Source of the DNA: Marine Group III euryarchaeote CG-Bathy1
GTDB taxonomy: Archaea; Thermoplasmatota; Poseidoniia; MGIII; CG-Epi1
Length of the DNA: 64,000 nt
Assembly: GCA_001875425.1 (NCBI GenBank)
Contig: MIYU01000016.1
Span: 27,843-91,842 of the forward strand
Direction: 5' to 3'
The translations under genes and the position numbers were made by a program. The notes below the pieces were generated by a model. It had not been told where the DNA came from. It did not search any database and worked only from the letters and a program-made list of their open reading frames with translations. Shown piece by piece: positions 18,401-28,257 of the stretch (positions within the stretch are counted from its first letter, which is position 1; every line of letters begins with the position of its first letter).

Positions 18401-20715
18401 CAGAAAAGAGTAGATTGTTTTGGCCCTCTTTTGCCAGATAGAAGTGCCATCTCATCATAATCCCAAACATCAGTTAGTCTAGCTAATGTTTTAGCCACTC
18501 TTTTTGCATAATAATTAAAATCTGGTTTAGGATGTTCCTCGTCTGCAAAAAAGGGTTCTACCTCTTGTGTTTTAGAGGCAGTATTTGTAACTACATATGC
18601 GATTTTCATTCCTGGTGTGAATGTTGTGCCAGTGTGTTCCTCCCATTTTTTTTTAGCTTTCAAATGTGCTTGTCCGTCAGGATTTTTGTAAACGCGATCA
18701 CTAACAGATTTGGAAATTACTAAATCTGGAACTTCCACCTGTTTCGATTTAATTTTAGAAACTTCATCTAATGCTACATTTATTGCTCCTTTTTCATCAC
18801 CCTCTAAAATTTTTGAAAAGACTGCTTTGAGTGCATTGACTTGAGCTGGAAATGCATCTGTTCTACGGGTTTCATAGCCTCTTACTAATACAGATTCATC
18901 CGGCCAAACAACTTTTCCAACATAACGTTTTTTGACTCCGTGAGTAAAAAATGGATTTAATATTTTTTCAAATTCTAATTGGCGAGCACCTTCTGAATAT
19001 CTATCGGCAATCGATGTACCAAAGTCCACTGTTTCGCTTAAAGTATTATGAGGTGAAGAAAAGAAAACTGAATCGGTGTCACCATAGATCACATCCAAAC
19101 CTTCTTTCTCTAAATCCTCTATCATATCTTGAACATATTTTCTTGCGTATGCCGTTATTGAAGCACCGATAGCCAAATCTGTAAAGCGATAAAAATAAGA
19201 AGCAAAAACGCCGTAAACCGAATTCATGAGAATTTTTATTGCATCTTGGACTCGTCTGAAATGTTCTTTCTCTTCGTCCGTGTTTGAATTTTTCATTGAT
19301 GTCTTTGCTTGATCTCGATCAGACATCAATCCTTTGAGGAGTTCAGGAAGGAGGCCTTTTTTTTGCTCTGCTGATAAAAACGTAACACCATGTGGGGTTT
19401 CTATTTCTCCTTCATCACTAAGAGTAGTAAAACAGAGATTCCTATCTATAATAATACTAGGATACATTGATTTAAAATCGAGAACACAGACCCAATTGTG
19501 AATACCTGGATTTTTAACTGAATGAACATACCCTCCTGCGATATGTCTATCGCCTCTTTTTTCTCTTCTAGTCATAGGTACACCTATAGATTTAGAATCT
19601 GCAAATCTAATCATTAATGAATCGATTAGAGTAGAAGTCATACCATTCAATACCTCATCTAATGGAAGTTTAGCAACGTAACCTAAATGCTGATATTTTG
19701 GAATGACCATGATTTTTTCCATAATATCTAATGCTAAACGAGCATCTTCTAAACAATATTCAATAACCTTATCTGGATTTTTTTGCCATTCATTATCCAT
19801 ATCTTTTGGATTAACATCCTGTTTTTCCCGACCTAGGAGTTCTTTAGAAACTGCATTTAGTGTTTCTTGACGTGGTCTGATTTCTCGTTTAACATTCCAC
19901 CAAGCATCAGCTATAATTCTTCCAAAAATTCTCCACCTACGTTGAGATAATTGTCTAATTTCAGAACCATCCCGTCCTAGTTTTAAAGTAATTTTATTAT
20001 GTTTAGCTCTTTCTTCTAATAAAGGTAAATCGTAACCATCTATATTGTACCCTGTAATCAAATCTGGATCGGAATCAGAAATGGCCTTAACAAAATCTTT
20101 TATGATTTGATCTTCTTCACCGGATAATTTTCCTTCTTTGACTGTACGACCATCTTCTCTAACTTCATAACAAATACAATATATTTCACGAGTTTCTATT
20201 GAATTTTCTATATCAAAACTTAGAATTTTGAGAGAAGGTGCAAAGGTATCTGAATCAGCGACTGTGTCTGTATCAACGATTGGACAAGACCAACCATCTA
20301 TAGATTTAGGTTCACCTTCTATTGAAATTGAACCTCCAATGTCGTGATCATAAAGATATCTATGATGAAATGGAATGTCTGCAGCCAAAACCTCACAATC
20401 CATATCCCTTATCCAATCTCTAACTCTTGGTACTTTTCCAGGATGGTGTAATTCGACCTTAAGACAGTTACACTCTTTTCCTTTCACTGATAAAATTTTA
20501 GAATCTACTGAATTTACTTCAGGATGCTTTGATATTTTCGATATAATTTCATCAGATGGGCTAACAACAAAAAAATAAGGCAGTAATGGTTTTGTTTTGA
20601 CTGCGTAGCTTTCCCCAGATAAAGAACGGCCGAATAAATAGACGGAAGTTTTCTGTTTGCCATCTATAAATTCATTTCTAGACCCTGCAGCAACTAAATT
20701 CAAGTCTAATTTCAC
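18400..20715 (-). CDS. polB: Family B DNA polymerase
   Basis: A replicative B-family polymerase of about 771 residues. Exonuclease motifs: LSFDIEN (Exo I), GYNIDGYDLP (Exo II), YCLEDARLALD (Exo III). Polymerase motifs: DFKSMYPSII (A), KILMNSVYGVFA (B), YGDTDSVFFS (C), and a KKRYVG-type motif. No intein interrupts them. The frame extends to ATG 20769, but the first 18 residues show no family resemblance and the TATA-like element at 20771-20782 is too close to that ATG. GTG 20715 (reading VKLDLNLVAAGSR) fits the usual N-terminus, so I start there; the ATG remains possible. It is the only polymerase in the window. The next gene downstream overlaps its stop. Confidence 0.95.
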   Translation of the reverse strand: MKLDLNLVAAGSRNEFIDGKQKTSVYLFGRSLSGESYAVKTKPLLPYFFVVSPSDEIISKISKHPEVNSVDSKILSVKGKECNCLKVELHHPGKVPRVRDWIRDMDCEVLAADIPFHHRYLYDHDIGGSISIEGEPKSIDGWSCPIVDTDTVADSDTFAPSLKILSFDIENSIETREIYCICYEVREDGRTVKEGKLSGEEDQIIKDFVKAISDSDPDLITGYNIDGYDLPLLEERAKHNKITLKLGRDGSEIRQLSQRRWRIFGRIIADAWWNVKREIRPRQETLNAVSKELLGREKQDVNPKDMDNEWQKNPDKVIEYCLEDARLALDIMEKIMVIPKYQHLGYVAKLPLDEVLNGMTSTLIDSLMIRFADSKSIGVPMTRREKRGDRHIAGGYVHSVKNPGIHNWVCVLDFKSMYPSIIIDRNLCFTTLSDEGEIETPHGVTFLSAEQKKGLLPELLKGLMSDRDQAKTSMKNSNTDEEKEHFRRVQDAIKILMNSVYGVFASYFYRFTDLAIGASITAYARKYVQDMIEDLEKEGLDVIYGDTDSVFFSSPHNTLSETVDFGTSIADRYSEGARQLEFEKILNPFFTHGVKKRYVGKVVWPDESVLVRGYETRRTDAFPAQVNALKAVFSKILEGDEKGAINVALDEVSKIKSKQVEVPDLVISKSVSDRVYKNPDGQAHLKAKKKWEEHTGTTFTPGMKIAYVVTNTASKTQEVEPFFADEEHPKPDFNYYAKRVAKTLARLTDVWDYDEMALLSGKRGPKQSTLF

Positions 20716-20770
20716 AATAAGGTAATAATGAGTGGCTTTAGTAGTTAGTGTAGTGTAAAGACACCCCATG

Positions 20771-20782
20771 TTTATTTTATAG
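20771..20782. promoter_or_regulatory. TATA box between polB and the HD-domain gene
   Basis: TTTATTTTATAG (plus strand) is centred about 28 nt before the HD gene ATG at 20805, predicting a leaderless mRNA. On the minus strand it reads CTATAAAATAAA and would start polB transcription near 20750, upstream of GTG 20715. Confidence 0.5.
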
Positions 20783-20804
20783 AGAAGTTATCTCAGGGTA
20801 GAGA

Positions 20805-22088
20805 ATGAGTAGCAATATTTATGATGCAATACACGGAGTTATTGAATTAACTCCGATAATGGAAGAACTTATAGAAATACCAGAATTTCAAAGATTACGA
20901 GGAATAAAGCAATTAGGTATAACCAATTTGGTTTTTCCTGGAGCCAATCATACTAGATTTGAACACTCATTAGGGGTGGGGCATTTAGCTAGAAAAATAT
21001 GTAATAATTTAAAATTGGAAGAAGATGAAGAAAATCTAATTGTGGCTGCTGCACTTTTACATGACATTGGACACGGCCCCTATTCACATACACTAGAAAA
21101 AATACTAATTGAAAAGAAAGGATATGGCCATACAGAAATATCGAAGCAAATGATAACTGGAGATATCAAACAAGAGAATGGAATGTTGCGGGATTTTCAA
21201 ACGATATCAGATATATTAGAAAAATATAATCTCGAATCTGAAAAGGTTGCAGAATTAGTCACTGGAGATAGTGAAAGAGATGAATTTGTACTGTTTTTTA
21301 AGGAAAAACAGAGTTTTTACAACGGACCTGCGTATAGAACCCAAATTGTACATTCTGCTATAGATGCAGATAGAATGGATTACTTACTGAGAGATTCTTA
21401 CTACACAGGGGTGGCTCTTGGAACTATAGACGTAGCAAGAATAATGCAATCTTTTAGAATACATAATAATGATTTAGTAATACATAAAAATTGTATTCCT
21501 GCACTTGAAGGAATGTTGGTTGCTAGAAATTTGATGTATTCAGCAGTTTACAACCATAAAACGGCACGAATTGGCCAACTGATGATAGAACGTGCTGTTG
21601 AAACGATGGAAAATTTTGAAATTGAAGAGATACAAAAATTGACTGATGATGAATTTGATCAACTCCTGATAAGTATGGGTGGCTTTCAAAAAGAGATTCT
21701 AAATCGAATAAAATATAGAAAATTGTACAAAACTGCGATTAAAATCAAATCTGAAGAAATAGATGATGAGAATAAAGAAGTCTTTTTAGAAATGTGTGAA
21801 AAGGAAGGGCGTAAAAATATGGAAAGTAAGATTGCGAGAATGGTTGGCATTGAACCGAGAGAAGTTATTATTGATATTCCCAAACCAGAAATAATAAAAA
21901 ATAAGAAAAATAGTAGATTTAGTAAAATTCCAATATTTGATGAAGGAAAGGTGCGCTCAATAAGAAATTATTCTGAAATTGTTAGAACTTTAGAAGTAAA
22001 GGAAAAGATTCCATGGGCCATAGCAATAATCTGTCCAGAAAAATTTAGAGGGAAAATAGCTGCTAAAGCTGACGATATTCTATTTTGA
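20805..22088 (+). CDS. HD-domain phosphohydrolase (dNTPase/SAMHD1-like superfamily)
   Basis: A 427-residue protein. N-terminal YDAIHGVIELTPIMEELI and FQRLRGIKQLG lead into the metal-binding core: H in TRFEHSLGVGHLARKIC, HD in ALLHDIGHGPYSH, and the final Asp in SAIDADRMDYLLRDS. This order is that of YdhJ/SAMHD1-type HD proteins that cleave dNTPs or related nucleotides. Residues about 270-427 form a basic and acidic C-terminal domain with no family I recognise. It is divergent from polB across 89 bp and may control the nucleotide pool, but that functional link is inference. Confidence 0.9.
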   Translation: MSSNIYDAIHGVIELTPIMEELIEIPEFQRLRGIKQLGITNLVFPGANHTRFEHSLGVGHLARKICNNLKLEEDEENLIVAAALLHDIGHGPYSHTLEKILIEKKGYGHTEISKQMITGDIKQENGMLRDFQTISDILEKYNLESEKVAELVTGDSERDEFVLFFKEKQSFYNGPAYRTQIVHSAIDADRMDYLLRDSYYTGVALGTIDVARIMQSFRIHNNDLVIHKNCIPALEGMLVARNLMYSAVYNHKTARIGQLMIERAVETMENFEIEEIQKLTDDEFDQLLISMGGFQKEILNRIKYRKLYKTAIKIKSEEIDDENKEVFLEMCEKEGRKNMESKIARMVGIEPREVIIDIPKPEIIKNKKNSRFSKIPIFDEGKVRSIRNYSEIVRTLEVKEKIPWAIAIICPEKFRGKIAAKADDILF

Positions 22089-22198
22089 TAATGATAAAAC
22101 GATTAAGAAGTTAAAAATACATTTCTCCTCATAAAGTTAATAAAGAAAAATGAGCAAAACACTTAAATCCGAAGACTTTCGTGAAGTCAAACAGAACG

Positions 22199-23302
22199 AT
22201 GGCTAATGCAACCAAAAATTTAGTGTTTGTTTCTATAATAATAATGTCTTGTTTGTCGACATTTGGAGTTGGCAAAGCTGATGTAGAAGTTGAGACGTAT
22301 ACAACTAATGAATCCGGAGAAATCGTAGTTTCTCTAAAAACGAATTACATTGCTGGAGAAGATATAGTCGTAAGTATAACATTAACAGAAGATACAAAGG
22401 ATAATGAAAATTTATCTAGAATAAGAGTATTGGGGGAATTTCCAACCATAACTACGAATAAGAAACTGGGAGGAGTTATACCTGCTTCTGGGAGTTTAGA
22501 ACCTGGACAAGCAGGGCCGTATAACTGGACAATTAGCTCGACATTTATCTCATCCACGCTTGGAAGAGATTTAGAAGGTGAAGATTATAGTGGTGACGGA
22601 TCGCCGAATTATATTGGAATTATAGATTTCATTATTGAAGTTGATGAAAAAGTTGGAAATAATTATAATGTAATAGCTGCGAGTTCTAACTCGATAACTA
22701 TAGTTACTCCAGAAGATGAAAGTGGCGGACTAGATATCCTAAAAAATATACCACTAGAAGCTTTGATAGGATTTGTAGCATTTTTAGGAATTGTTGCGAC
22801 TGGAACTTATTTGATGACTAGAGAAACGGATGAAGGCGTCCTAGATGATGCACCTTCGAATCTCGATTCTGGATTAGGACTTGGAGGGCTTGGTAGTAGT
22901 TTGTTTGACGGCGATAAGGATGAGGACGAAGAAGAAGAGGAAGAGGAAGACAAGCCTAAAAGAAAGAAAAAGGCCGGTAGTTCAAAGAAAAAAGTCACTA
23001 GGAAAAAAGCAAAACCTCCTGCATTGAAGAATAAAGAACCACCGAAACCAAAAGATAAACCGAAATATTGTCCTGAATGTAATGGTGTTGCACAATATTG
23101 GTCTAAAGAAATTTATGAACATGATTATGAAACTGAATATTACTGTGAAAAATGTGAGTCGTATATAGAACCGATATTAGAACAAAATTTCAAAAAAGAG
23201 AGTAGAACTAGAAGAAGAAGTAACAGAAGAGGAAAAACTGATAGAAAGTCTGACAAAGAGAGAAAGAGAACTCGTGATCGTAGACCGGAATCACTAGTCT
23301 GA
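22199..23302 (+). CDS. Type I membrane protein with cytoplasmic zinc ribbon
   Basis: About 367 residues. A signal peptide (NLVFVSIIIMSCLSTFGVGKA) is followed by a beta-rich extracytoplasmic domain (to about residue 190), one transmembrane helix (LEALIGFVAFLGIVATGTYLM), an acidic run ([12 protein letters not shown]), a lysine-rich linker and a Cys4 zinc ribbon (YCPEC and YYCEKC) before a strongly basic tail. I do not recognise the family. The orientation suggests an outside domain tethered to an inside zinc/basic module that could touch nucleic acid or ribosomes. ATG 22199 is preferred over GTG 22181 because it lies about 33 nt past a TATA-like CTTAAATC (22162-22169). Confidence 0.75.
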   Translation: MANATKNLVFVSIIIMSCLSTFGVGKADVEVETYTTNESGEIVVSLKTNYIAGEDIVVSITLTEDTKDNENLSRIRVLGEFPTITTNKKLGGVIPASGSLEPGQAGPYNWTISSTFISSTLGRDLEGEDYSGDGSPNYIGIIDFIIEVDEKVGNNYNVIAASSNSITIVTPEDESGGLDILKNIPLEALIGFVAFLGIVATGTYLMTRETDEGVLDDAPSNLDSGLGLGGLGSSLFDGDKDEDEEEEEEEDKPKRKKKAGSSKKKVTRKKAKPPALKNKEPPKPKDKPKYCPECNGVAQYWSKEIYEHDYETEYYCEKCESYIEPILEQNFKKESRTRRRSNRRGKTDRKSDKERKRTRDRRPESLV

Positions 23303-24757
23303 TTATTTTATTTTAACATCTACGATGTGACATCTTGGCTCATTGCTATTAAAAATTTTAGAGCAAAGATTAGATGATAAAGGAATTAAATCAACAAAGA
23401 GATTGGTAACTTCGCGGCGTGCTTTTTCCAATAATACACCTTTACTCCAATCAGTTATAGCTATTGATTTGATACTGTTACCTTTATTGTCAGATAACTG
23501 TACGTGAGAATATCTAAGATATGTTTTTTTATCTTCAGAATCTAATGAAAAGGAGGTACCATTGAAATGAGAAACTTTAACCTTAACACGACTAACTTCA
23601 TCGATAAAATTGTTGATATCACTTAAAGAACGAGATGGTGGGTTACTAGGAGATTCTAAAGGTAAGTTTGTAAAATCTTCCAATAATGCATCAATATTAT
23701 TCATGGATTTATTAGCGATTTTTAAGGTTGATGTAAGTATTCTTTTCCATCTAGTATCCTTGGATTTTTCCGTTTCTCCGCGTACAAAATAATAAGATAA
23801 AGGATGAGAAATTTGATCGCAAAGTGCATTTCCACCGGGACATATACCTGTATTCTTCAAAGTTTTACAACTTGGAGCACTGTACTTTGTTTCTGAAGAA
23901 GTTCCAGTAATGTGTTCAACTTGATATCGAGTTACTGATTCGCGAAAATCTGGAGCTGTAGCGAAGATATCCATGATTTTTTCATGATCTTGACCTAAAG
24001 AAGATAAAAAAGTAGTCAGGAAAAATCTACCATGCTGAGAAACGTTAAAACCAGATTGTAAGGCAGCCATGTGTTGCTGAAAACATGGAGGGGCTTTCTC
24101 TTCCAAATTGAATTTTCCAAAATCTAAAGACATGGATGCTTTTCTTTCGTCTGCTTTTGATTGCAAAGAACTCAATGTATCCTTAAATAAATCTGAAATT
24201 TCCTTAGTTGGTGTAGGTAAATCGTATAAATCTAATCGTATTACTTCCATTAGAAGCCTTATCACTGTTTTTTTAGATATACCTATAACACGACCATCTT
24301 TTATGCCGCGATTAGAAAGTTTCCATTTTTTTCCACGTAAATTTGATGCTGAGGTAATATAATCAATAAAGGGCATTGAAAATGTATCTTTCTGTAACTT
24401 GACATCAAGATTCAACCCGTTACAAACTTCTAAAAGATTTTGATTTGAGTCATTTTCGAGGAAATTGCATGCAGCTTCTGCCTCAGCGTGTGCAACATAT
24501 CTTATTAGATTAGTATTGTCAGAAGCGGAAAGAATTAAACGTGAATAAAAGAAACTTAATACGTGGTCTTCGACATCTCGAACAGTAATAGGCGTGTCTG
24601 TGAAAGACTGTTTATTTGAAAGAGATGAAGATAAACGAAATTCCCCCAATTCTCTAACCTCGTGATAAATATTATCGTGAATAAGCGTTGACAAATCTAT
24701 ATCTTCTACTATTTTTTTAGCCTCTGGTAAAAATGGGTACTTTCGATAGATTTGCAC
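23303..24757 (-). CDS. priL: DNA primase large subunit PriL (4Fe-4S)
   Basis: A 484-residue primase regulatory subunit. The C-terminal iron-sulfur domain is clear: first Cys in PPCFQQHMAALQSGF, then CKTLKNTGIC and ALCDQISHPLSYYF, giving the four Cys of the PriL/PRIM2 cluster, with conserved GRFFLTTFLSSLG between them. The N-terminal part begins RKYPFLPEA, typical of archaeal PriL. It partners with the catalytic subunit PriS, which is not in this window. The GTG start lies about 26 nt from a shared TATA box, predicting a leaderless mRNA. The gene is convergent with the membrane protein gene, whose stop codon ends on the adjacent base. Confidence 0.93.
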   Translation of the reverse strand: MQIYRKYPFLPEAKKIVEDIDLSTLIHDNIYHEVRELGEFRLSSSLSNKQSFTDTPITVRDVEDHVLSFFYSRLILSASDNTNLIRYVAHAEAEAACNFLENDSNQNLLEVCNGLNLDVKLQKDTFSMPFIDYITSASNLRGKKWKLSNRGIKDGRVIGISKKTVIRLLMEVIRLDLYDLPTPTKEISDLFKDTLSSLQSKADERKASMSLDFGKFNLEEKAPPCFQQHMAALQSGFNVSQHGRFFLTTFLSSLGQDHEKIMDIFATAPDFRESVTRYQVEHITGTSSETKYSAPSCKTLKNTGICPGGNALCDQISHPLSYYFVRGETEKSKDTRWKRILTSTLKIANKSMNNIDALLEDFTNLPLESPSNPPSRSLSDINNFIDEVSRVKVKVSHFNGTSFSLDSEDKKTYLRYSHVQLSDNKGNSIKSIAITDWSKGVLLEKARREVTNLFVDLIPLSSNLCSKIFNSNEPRCHIVDVKIK

Positions 24758-24775
24758 AAAAACAGTAACCAGTGC

Positions 24776-24786
24776 GGTTTTATAAT
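24776..24786. promoter_or_regulatory. Shared TATA box between priL and the ABC operon
   Basis: GGTTTTATAAT (plus) is centred about 26 nt from the priL GTG (24757, minus) and about 25 nt from GTG 24808 of the ABC ATPase. One element could place both transcription starts at the start codons. Confidence 0.5.
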
Positions 24787-24807
24787 ATCGAGCGAAGTCA
24801 ATGTTCT

Positions 24808-25809
24808 GTGGGAAAAACGATAGTTAAGATTGAAGAAGTTGACAAAACTTACTACATAACTGGTTTTAGTGGGAAAATTTTAGGAGAAATAAAAGCTTTG
24901 GAGAAATTAAGTTTAGAGATTAAAAAAGGAGAAATTTTTGGTTTTTTAGGTAGAAATGGAGCAGGGAAAACGACTACGATAAAATGCCTAATGGGAATAC
25001 TCTCACCTGATTCTGGAAAAATTGAAATTGATGGTGTATCGATACATGATTTTCCTATAGATGTAAAACAAAAAATAGGTTATATCCCTGAAAAAATAGG
25101 ATTGTATGAAAAACTGACACCAGAAGAAATAGTAGAATATTTAGGTAAATTTTATCAAATAAACGAAAATAAGCTTAAAGAAAAAGCAAAGGAATTATTT
25201 GAAATATTTGGTCTTGAAAAGCATCTTGAAAAAAAAATAGAATATTTGTCAATGGGTTTGAAAAAGCGTGTAGCGTTAGTTTGTGCACTGATAAATGATC
25301 CTGAATTATTGGTTCTTGATGAACCGATGTCAGGCCTAGATCCGGAATCAACTGCAGCCTTAAGAGAATCTTTGTTAAGACTTAATAAAAAGGGCTTAAC
25401 TATTTTTCTAAGTAGTCATTTATTAGCTGAAGTACAGAAGATATGTTCCAGAATTGGAATAATAAATGAAGGAAAACTTACTACCCTAGATTCTGTATCG
25501 GAATTACAAAAAAAAGTTAATGAAATCGGAATGCATTTACATTTAAAAGTTAAGAAAGTAGATCGTTTTGGTAATGTATCTGGGGTGCTAAACTACATAG
25601 ATAAAATTGAGGAAATGAAATATGTGAAAAATGTAAAAGCTTTTCCTGATGGAGATTTAGTTAGATTGGAAATTGATGTTGAAAAGGATATAAGTCCTCA
25701 AATAACAGAAAAATTGGTTGAAAATAAGATTCAAGTTTATTCGATAACGCCTAAAGAAGCAACACTAGAAGATATTTTTCTATTAGAAACGGAGCCTAAT
25801 AATGATTAA
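24808..25809 (+). CDS. ABC transporter ATP-binding protein (ABC-2 type)
   Basis: About 333 residues: Walker A GFLGRNGAGKTTTIKC, Q-loop region GYIPEKIGLYEKLTPEE, ABC signature YLSMGLKKRVALV, Walker B LLVLDEPMSGLDPES and the H-loop SSHLLAEV, then a C-terminal domain of about 100 residues as in NatA/CcmA-type exporters. The signature reads LSMG rather than LSGG. I chose GTG 24808 over GTG 24772 because of the TATA spacing and because homology begins just after it. The following permease gene overlaps by 8 nt. The three genes 24808-28254 are evidently one operon. Confidence 0.93.
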   Translation: MGKTIVKIEEVDKTYYITGFSGKILGEIKALEKLSLEIKKGEIFGFLGRNGAGKTTTIKCLMGILSPDSGKIEIDGVSIHDFPIDVKQKIGYIPEKIGLYEKLTPEEIVEYLGKFYQINENKLKEKAKELFEIFGLEKHLEKKIEYLSMGLKKRVALVCALINDPELLVLDEPMSGLDPESTAALRESLLRLNKKGLTIFLSSHLLAEVQKICSRIGIINEGKLTTLDSVSELQKKVNEIGMHLHLKVKKVDRFGNVSGVLNYIDKIEEMKYVKNVKAFPDGDLVRLEIDVEKDISPQITEKLVENKIQVYSITPKEATLEDIFLLETEPNND

Positions 25810-27250
25810 TATAAAGAATAAGTGGAAACCATTCGCTATAGCTCTGTTAGTAATTATTGTAATTGTAGGGATGCAACAAATATATTGGATGGGTAAGATA
25901 GATATAGATTCGAAAGAAATGTGGAATAATAGAGAGATAAACCACAATGTAGAAGAATCCGAAGAGTCGTGGTCTGTTAATTATAATTATAAAAATAATA
26001 CAGAAACGAATTTGAAAGGATCTATAGATACGCCGCCTTGTTTTGAAGTTTATACAAATGAAACTATAGAAATTGGTGTCTTTTCTGAGATGGATGGAAT
26101 TGTTTACACTGAAACACTTTATGGAAAAACAAAACTAGTGATTGATGGATTGCCGATAACAGTGAATGGTGACTTGTGTAATGAATTTAAACAAGGTGAA
26201 ATTGTATACATATCTGTAAAATTAAATGAATCTGTAATAATTACAGAAGACAATATAACAGTATATCAACAGAGTTGGGAAGCTGAAAGAAATGATGTAA
26301 AACTAACATCCCATATTGATAGATGGTTTTACTTAGCTGAATTACTTATATTCGTAATTGGAATATATTTAACAATCGAGAAATACCCTCATAGAAATAA
26401 AGTTTGGAAAGATACTTGGAATATAGCAAGATTTGAATTTAATAGTGAAATAAAAACCAATAGAACAATGATTTTGATTATATTTTTTACGTTATTCATA
26501 ACAGGTATGGGGTGGTTATTAGGTGATTTACAAAAAGAAGGAAGTCCCATACTAGGTAGTGTACAAACGCCTGAAGATGCTATTACGAGATTGAGTTGGT
26601 TTACATTTTTTGTTGTTTCATTAGCGGCTATTGCAGTTTCTAGTGATAATATTTATAAGGAGAAACAGAGCAATACAATATCCTTACTTCTATCCAGACC
26701 AGTAAGTAAAGAGAGTATTATTTTAGGAAAGGGGATTGGTCTTACTGGTGCAATCGGTGCTCCCGCTTTCATAGCTATGTTTATTGGATTAATATTAATG
26801 ATTAAAGGAGGAGAAACTCCTAGAATTTTAGCAATAGGTGGATACATGATTTTAGGAATTATGATGATATTAACTATTGTATTCTTACAACTATGTTTTT
26901 CAATTATAGCGAGAAGTGGCGCTGAATCTGTGGTGTATGGGTTGGGTGTCTGGCTTCTATTAACTTTGGTTTGGTCTCTAATAATACTTGCAGCAGCATT
27001 TGTACTTGGAATTGATGTAACTACCGAGAATTTTGAACATAACGAAGAATATCAATCAGTAGTAGCTAAAATGGGATTGTTTAACCCCGGTATCGTATAT
27101 CAATTTGGAGTAGGATTGGCTGGTGAAAGGACACTTTCTGTTGATCTAGAAGGAGTTACAGGTTGGATGGTTATATGGGCGATAATATTTTGGCCTATGT
27201 TTTATTGGAGGTTGGCTGTGTGGCTCTTCAAGGAGGAACGATATTTATGA
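25802..27250 (+). CDS. ABC-2 type permease with extracytoplasmic domain
   Basis: A 482-residue membrane component. One N-terminal helix (residues 11-24, FAIALLVIIVIVG), then a polar, N-glycosylation-rich external domain (about 30-175), a second helix near 178-192, then a cluster of six helices (about 220-475) typical of ABC-2 permeases, containing RLSWFTFFVVSLAAIAVSSD and SNTISLLLSRPVSKESI. It pairs with the ATPase just upstream to form an exporter. The external domain between helices 1 and 2 is unlike simple NatB-type permeases and could contact a surface substrate. The stop overlaps the start of the lamin-tail gene (ATGA), so those two are coupled. Confidence 0.88.
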   Translation: MINIKNKWKPFAIALLVIIVIVGMQQIYWMGKIDIDSKEMWNNREINHNVEESEESWSVNYNYKNNTETNLKGSIDTPPCFEVYTNETIEIGVFSEMDGIVYTETLYGKTKLVIDGLPITVNGDLCNEFKQGEIVYISVKLNESVIITEDNITVYQQSWEAERNDVKLTSHIDRWFYLAELLIFVIGIYLTIEKYPHRNKVWKDTWNIARFEFNSEIKTNRTMILIIFFTLFITGMGWLLGDLQKEGSPILGSVQTPEDAITRLSWFTFFVVSLAAIAVSSDNIYKEKQSNTISLLLSRPVSKESIILGKGIGLTGAIGAPAFIAMFIGLILMIKGGETPRILAIGGYMILGIMMILTIVFLQLCFSIIARSGAESVVYGLGVWLLLTLVWSLIILAAAFVLGIDVTTENFEHNEEYQSVVAKMGLFNPGIVYQFGVGLAGERTLSVDLEGVTGWMVIWAIIFWPMFYWRLAVWLFKEERYL

Positions 27251-28254
27251 AAAGACGAGACGAAAATGCCGTTACTCATATAATTGAATTTACTTTAGCA
27301 TTAACAGTATTCCTTCTAATGTTACAAGCATTTACGACAACAATGGATTACAGATTAGGAATTGACTTGGATAAACATTCCAATAGAATTTCTGAAAGTA
27401 AAGTAGCATTGAATCAACTTGTCAGTTCAACCGGAAATGTGAATAATGAAACGGAATGGAATGAATTTGAATACGGTATTGGTGATACTCAAATTAGGCA
27501 TGACTTTGAAGTAGGAATACTTAATGAGAATGGAAATATTGATGTGAAGAAATGTCTTGCACTAGCGAAATTACCACGACTTTTTCTATCTGAAAAATTA
27601 GGTGTTACTGAAAATTTAGAAATAACGATTACATCATTAGTGGATGGAGAAGAAATCATTCGATGGGGTAGTGATTCAAATGAAGCTTATGCGAGTGCGA
27701 CTAGCTATAAATTCGTAATATTAGAAGAAGAAGAAAATACATTTCCAGGAAGAATTGAAGTAACTGTTTTCAAAGGTCCGATAGGGAAAGATGAAATTGT
27801 TATTACGGAAATAATGTATGCTCCAGAAAATGATTATGACAATTATGAATGGATTGAAATATACAACCCAACCAATTATGCTTTAGAATTAAATGAATTC
27901 AAAATAAGCGATCGTAATGAAAGTGATTATTTGAAAAGAGATGCAGACGATATTATCACCATTCCAGCTGGTGCTGTAGGGATAATAGTAGTTAATGAGA
28001 CATTTTTCAGAGAAAATATATTAGTTTCTGTTGATGATAATGCATATATTTTTGAAGTCGAAGATTCAGCAATAGGAAATGGTTTAGATATAGAGGATGA
28101 AATTACAGTGAAATATGGTACAAATGAACGGAAAGTGTCATATAATTATGAAACCGACGGGGCTTTTAGAAATGGAAATAGTTTGAATATTAGCTGTATT
28201 GAATGCGATGAATTTGTAGAGGGTGAAATAACTCCGGGAACTTACGAATCCTAA
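27247..28254 (+). CDS. Membrane-anchored pilin-like protein with C-terminal lamin-tail domain
   Basis: About 335 residues. The start, ATG at 27247, overlaps the permease stop. The N-terminus (KRRDENAVTHIIEFTLAL followed by a hydrophobic helix) resembles the class III, pilin-like leaders of archaeal surface proteins. The middle (about 45-170) is a coiled or beta-rich stalk. Residues about 185-330 are a lamin-tail-like domain: IVITEIMYAPENDYDNYEW, IEIYNPTNYALELNEF, ITIPAGAVGIIVVNE. Such domains occur on secreted bacterial and archaeal nucleases and surface proteins. Coupling to an ABC-2 exporter suggests it is the cargo or an accessory part of that transporter; the biochemical role is unknown. 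Confidence 0.85.
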   Translation: MKRRDENAVTHIIEFTLALTVFLLMLQAFTTTMDYRLGIDLDKHSNRISESKVALNQLVSSTGNVNNETEWNEFEYGIGDTQIRHDFEVGILNENGNIDVKKCLALAKLPRLFLSEKLGVTENLEITITSLVDGEEIIRWGSDSNEAYASATSYKFVILEEEENTFPGRIEVTVFKGPIGKDEIVITEIMYAPENDYDNYEWIEIYNPTNYALELNEFKISDRNESDYLKRDADDIITIPAGAVGIIVVNETFFRENILVSVDDNAYIFEVEDSAIGNGLDIEDEITVKYGTNERKVSYNYETDGAFRNGNSLNISCIECDEFVEGEITPGTYES

Positions 28255-28257
28255 CTA

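Noticed and set aside
18400..20715. Possible intein in PolB (also considered for MCM and RFC)
   Set aside because: All motifs follow each other at normal spacing and total lengths are normal.
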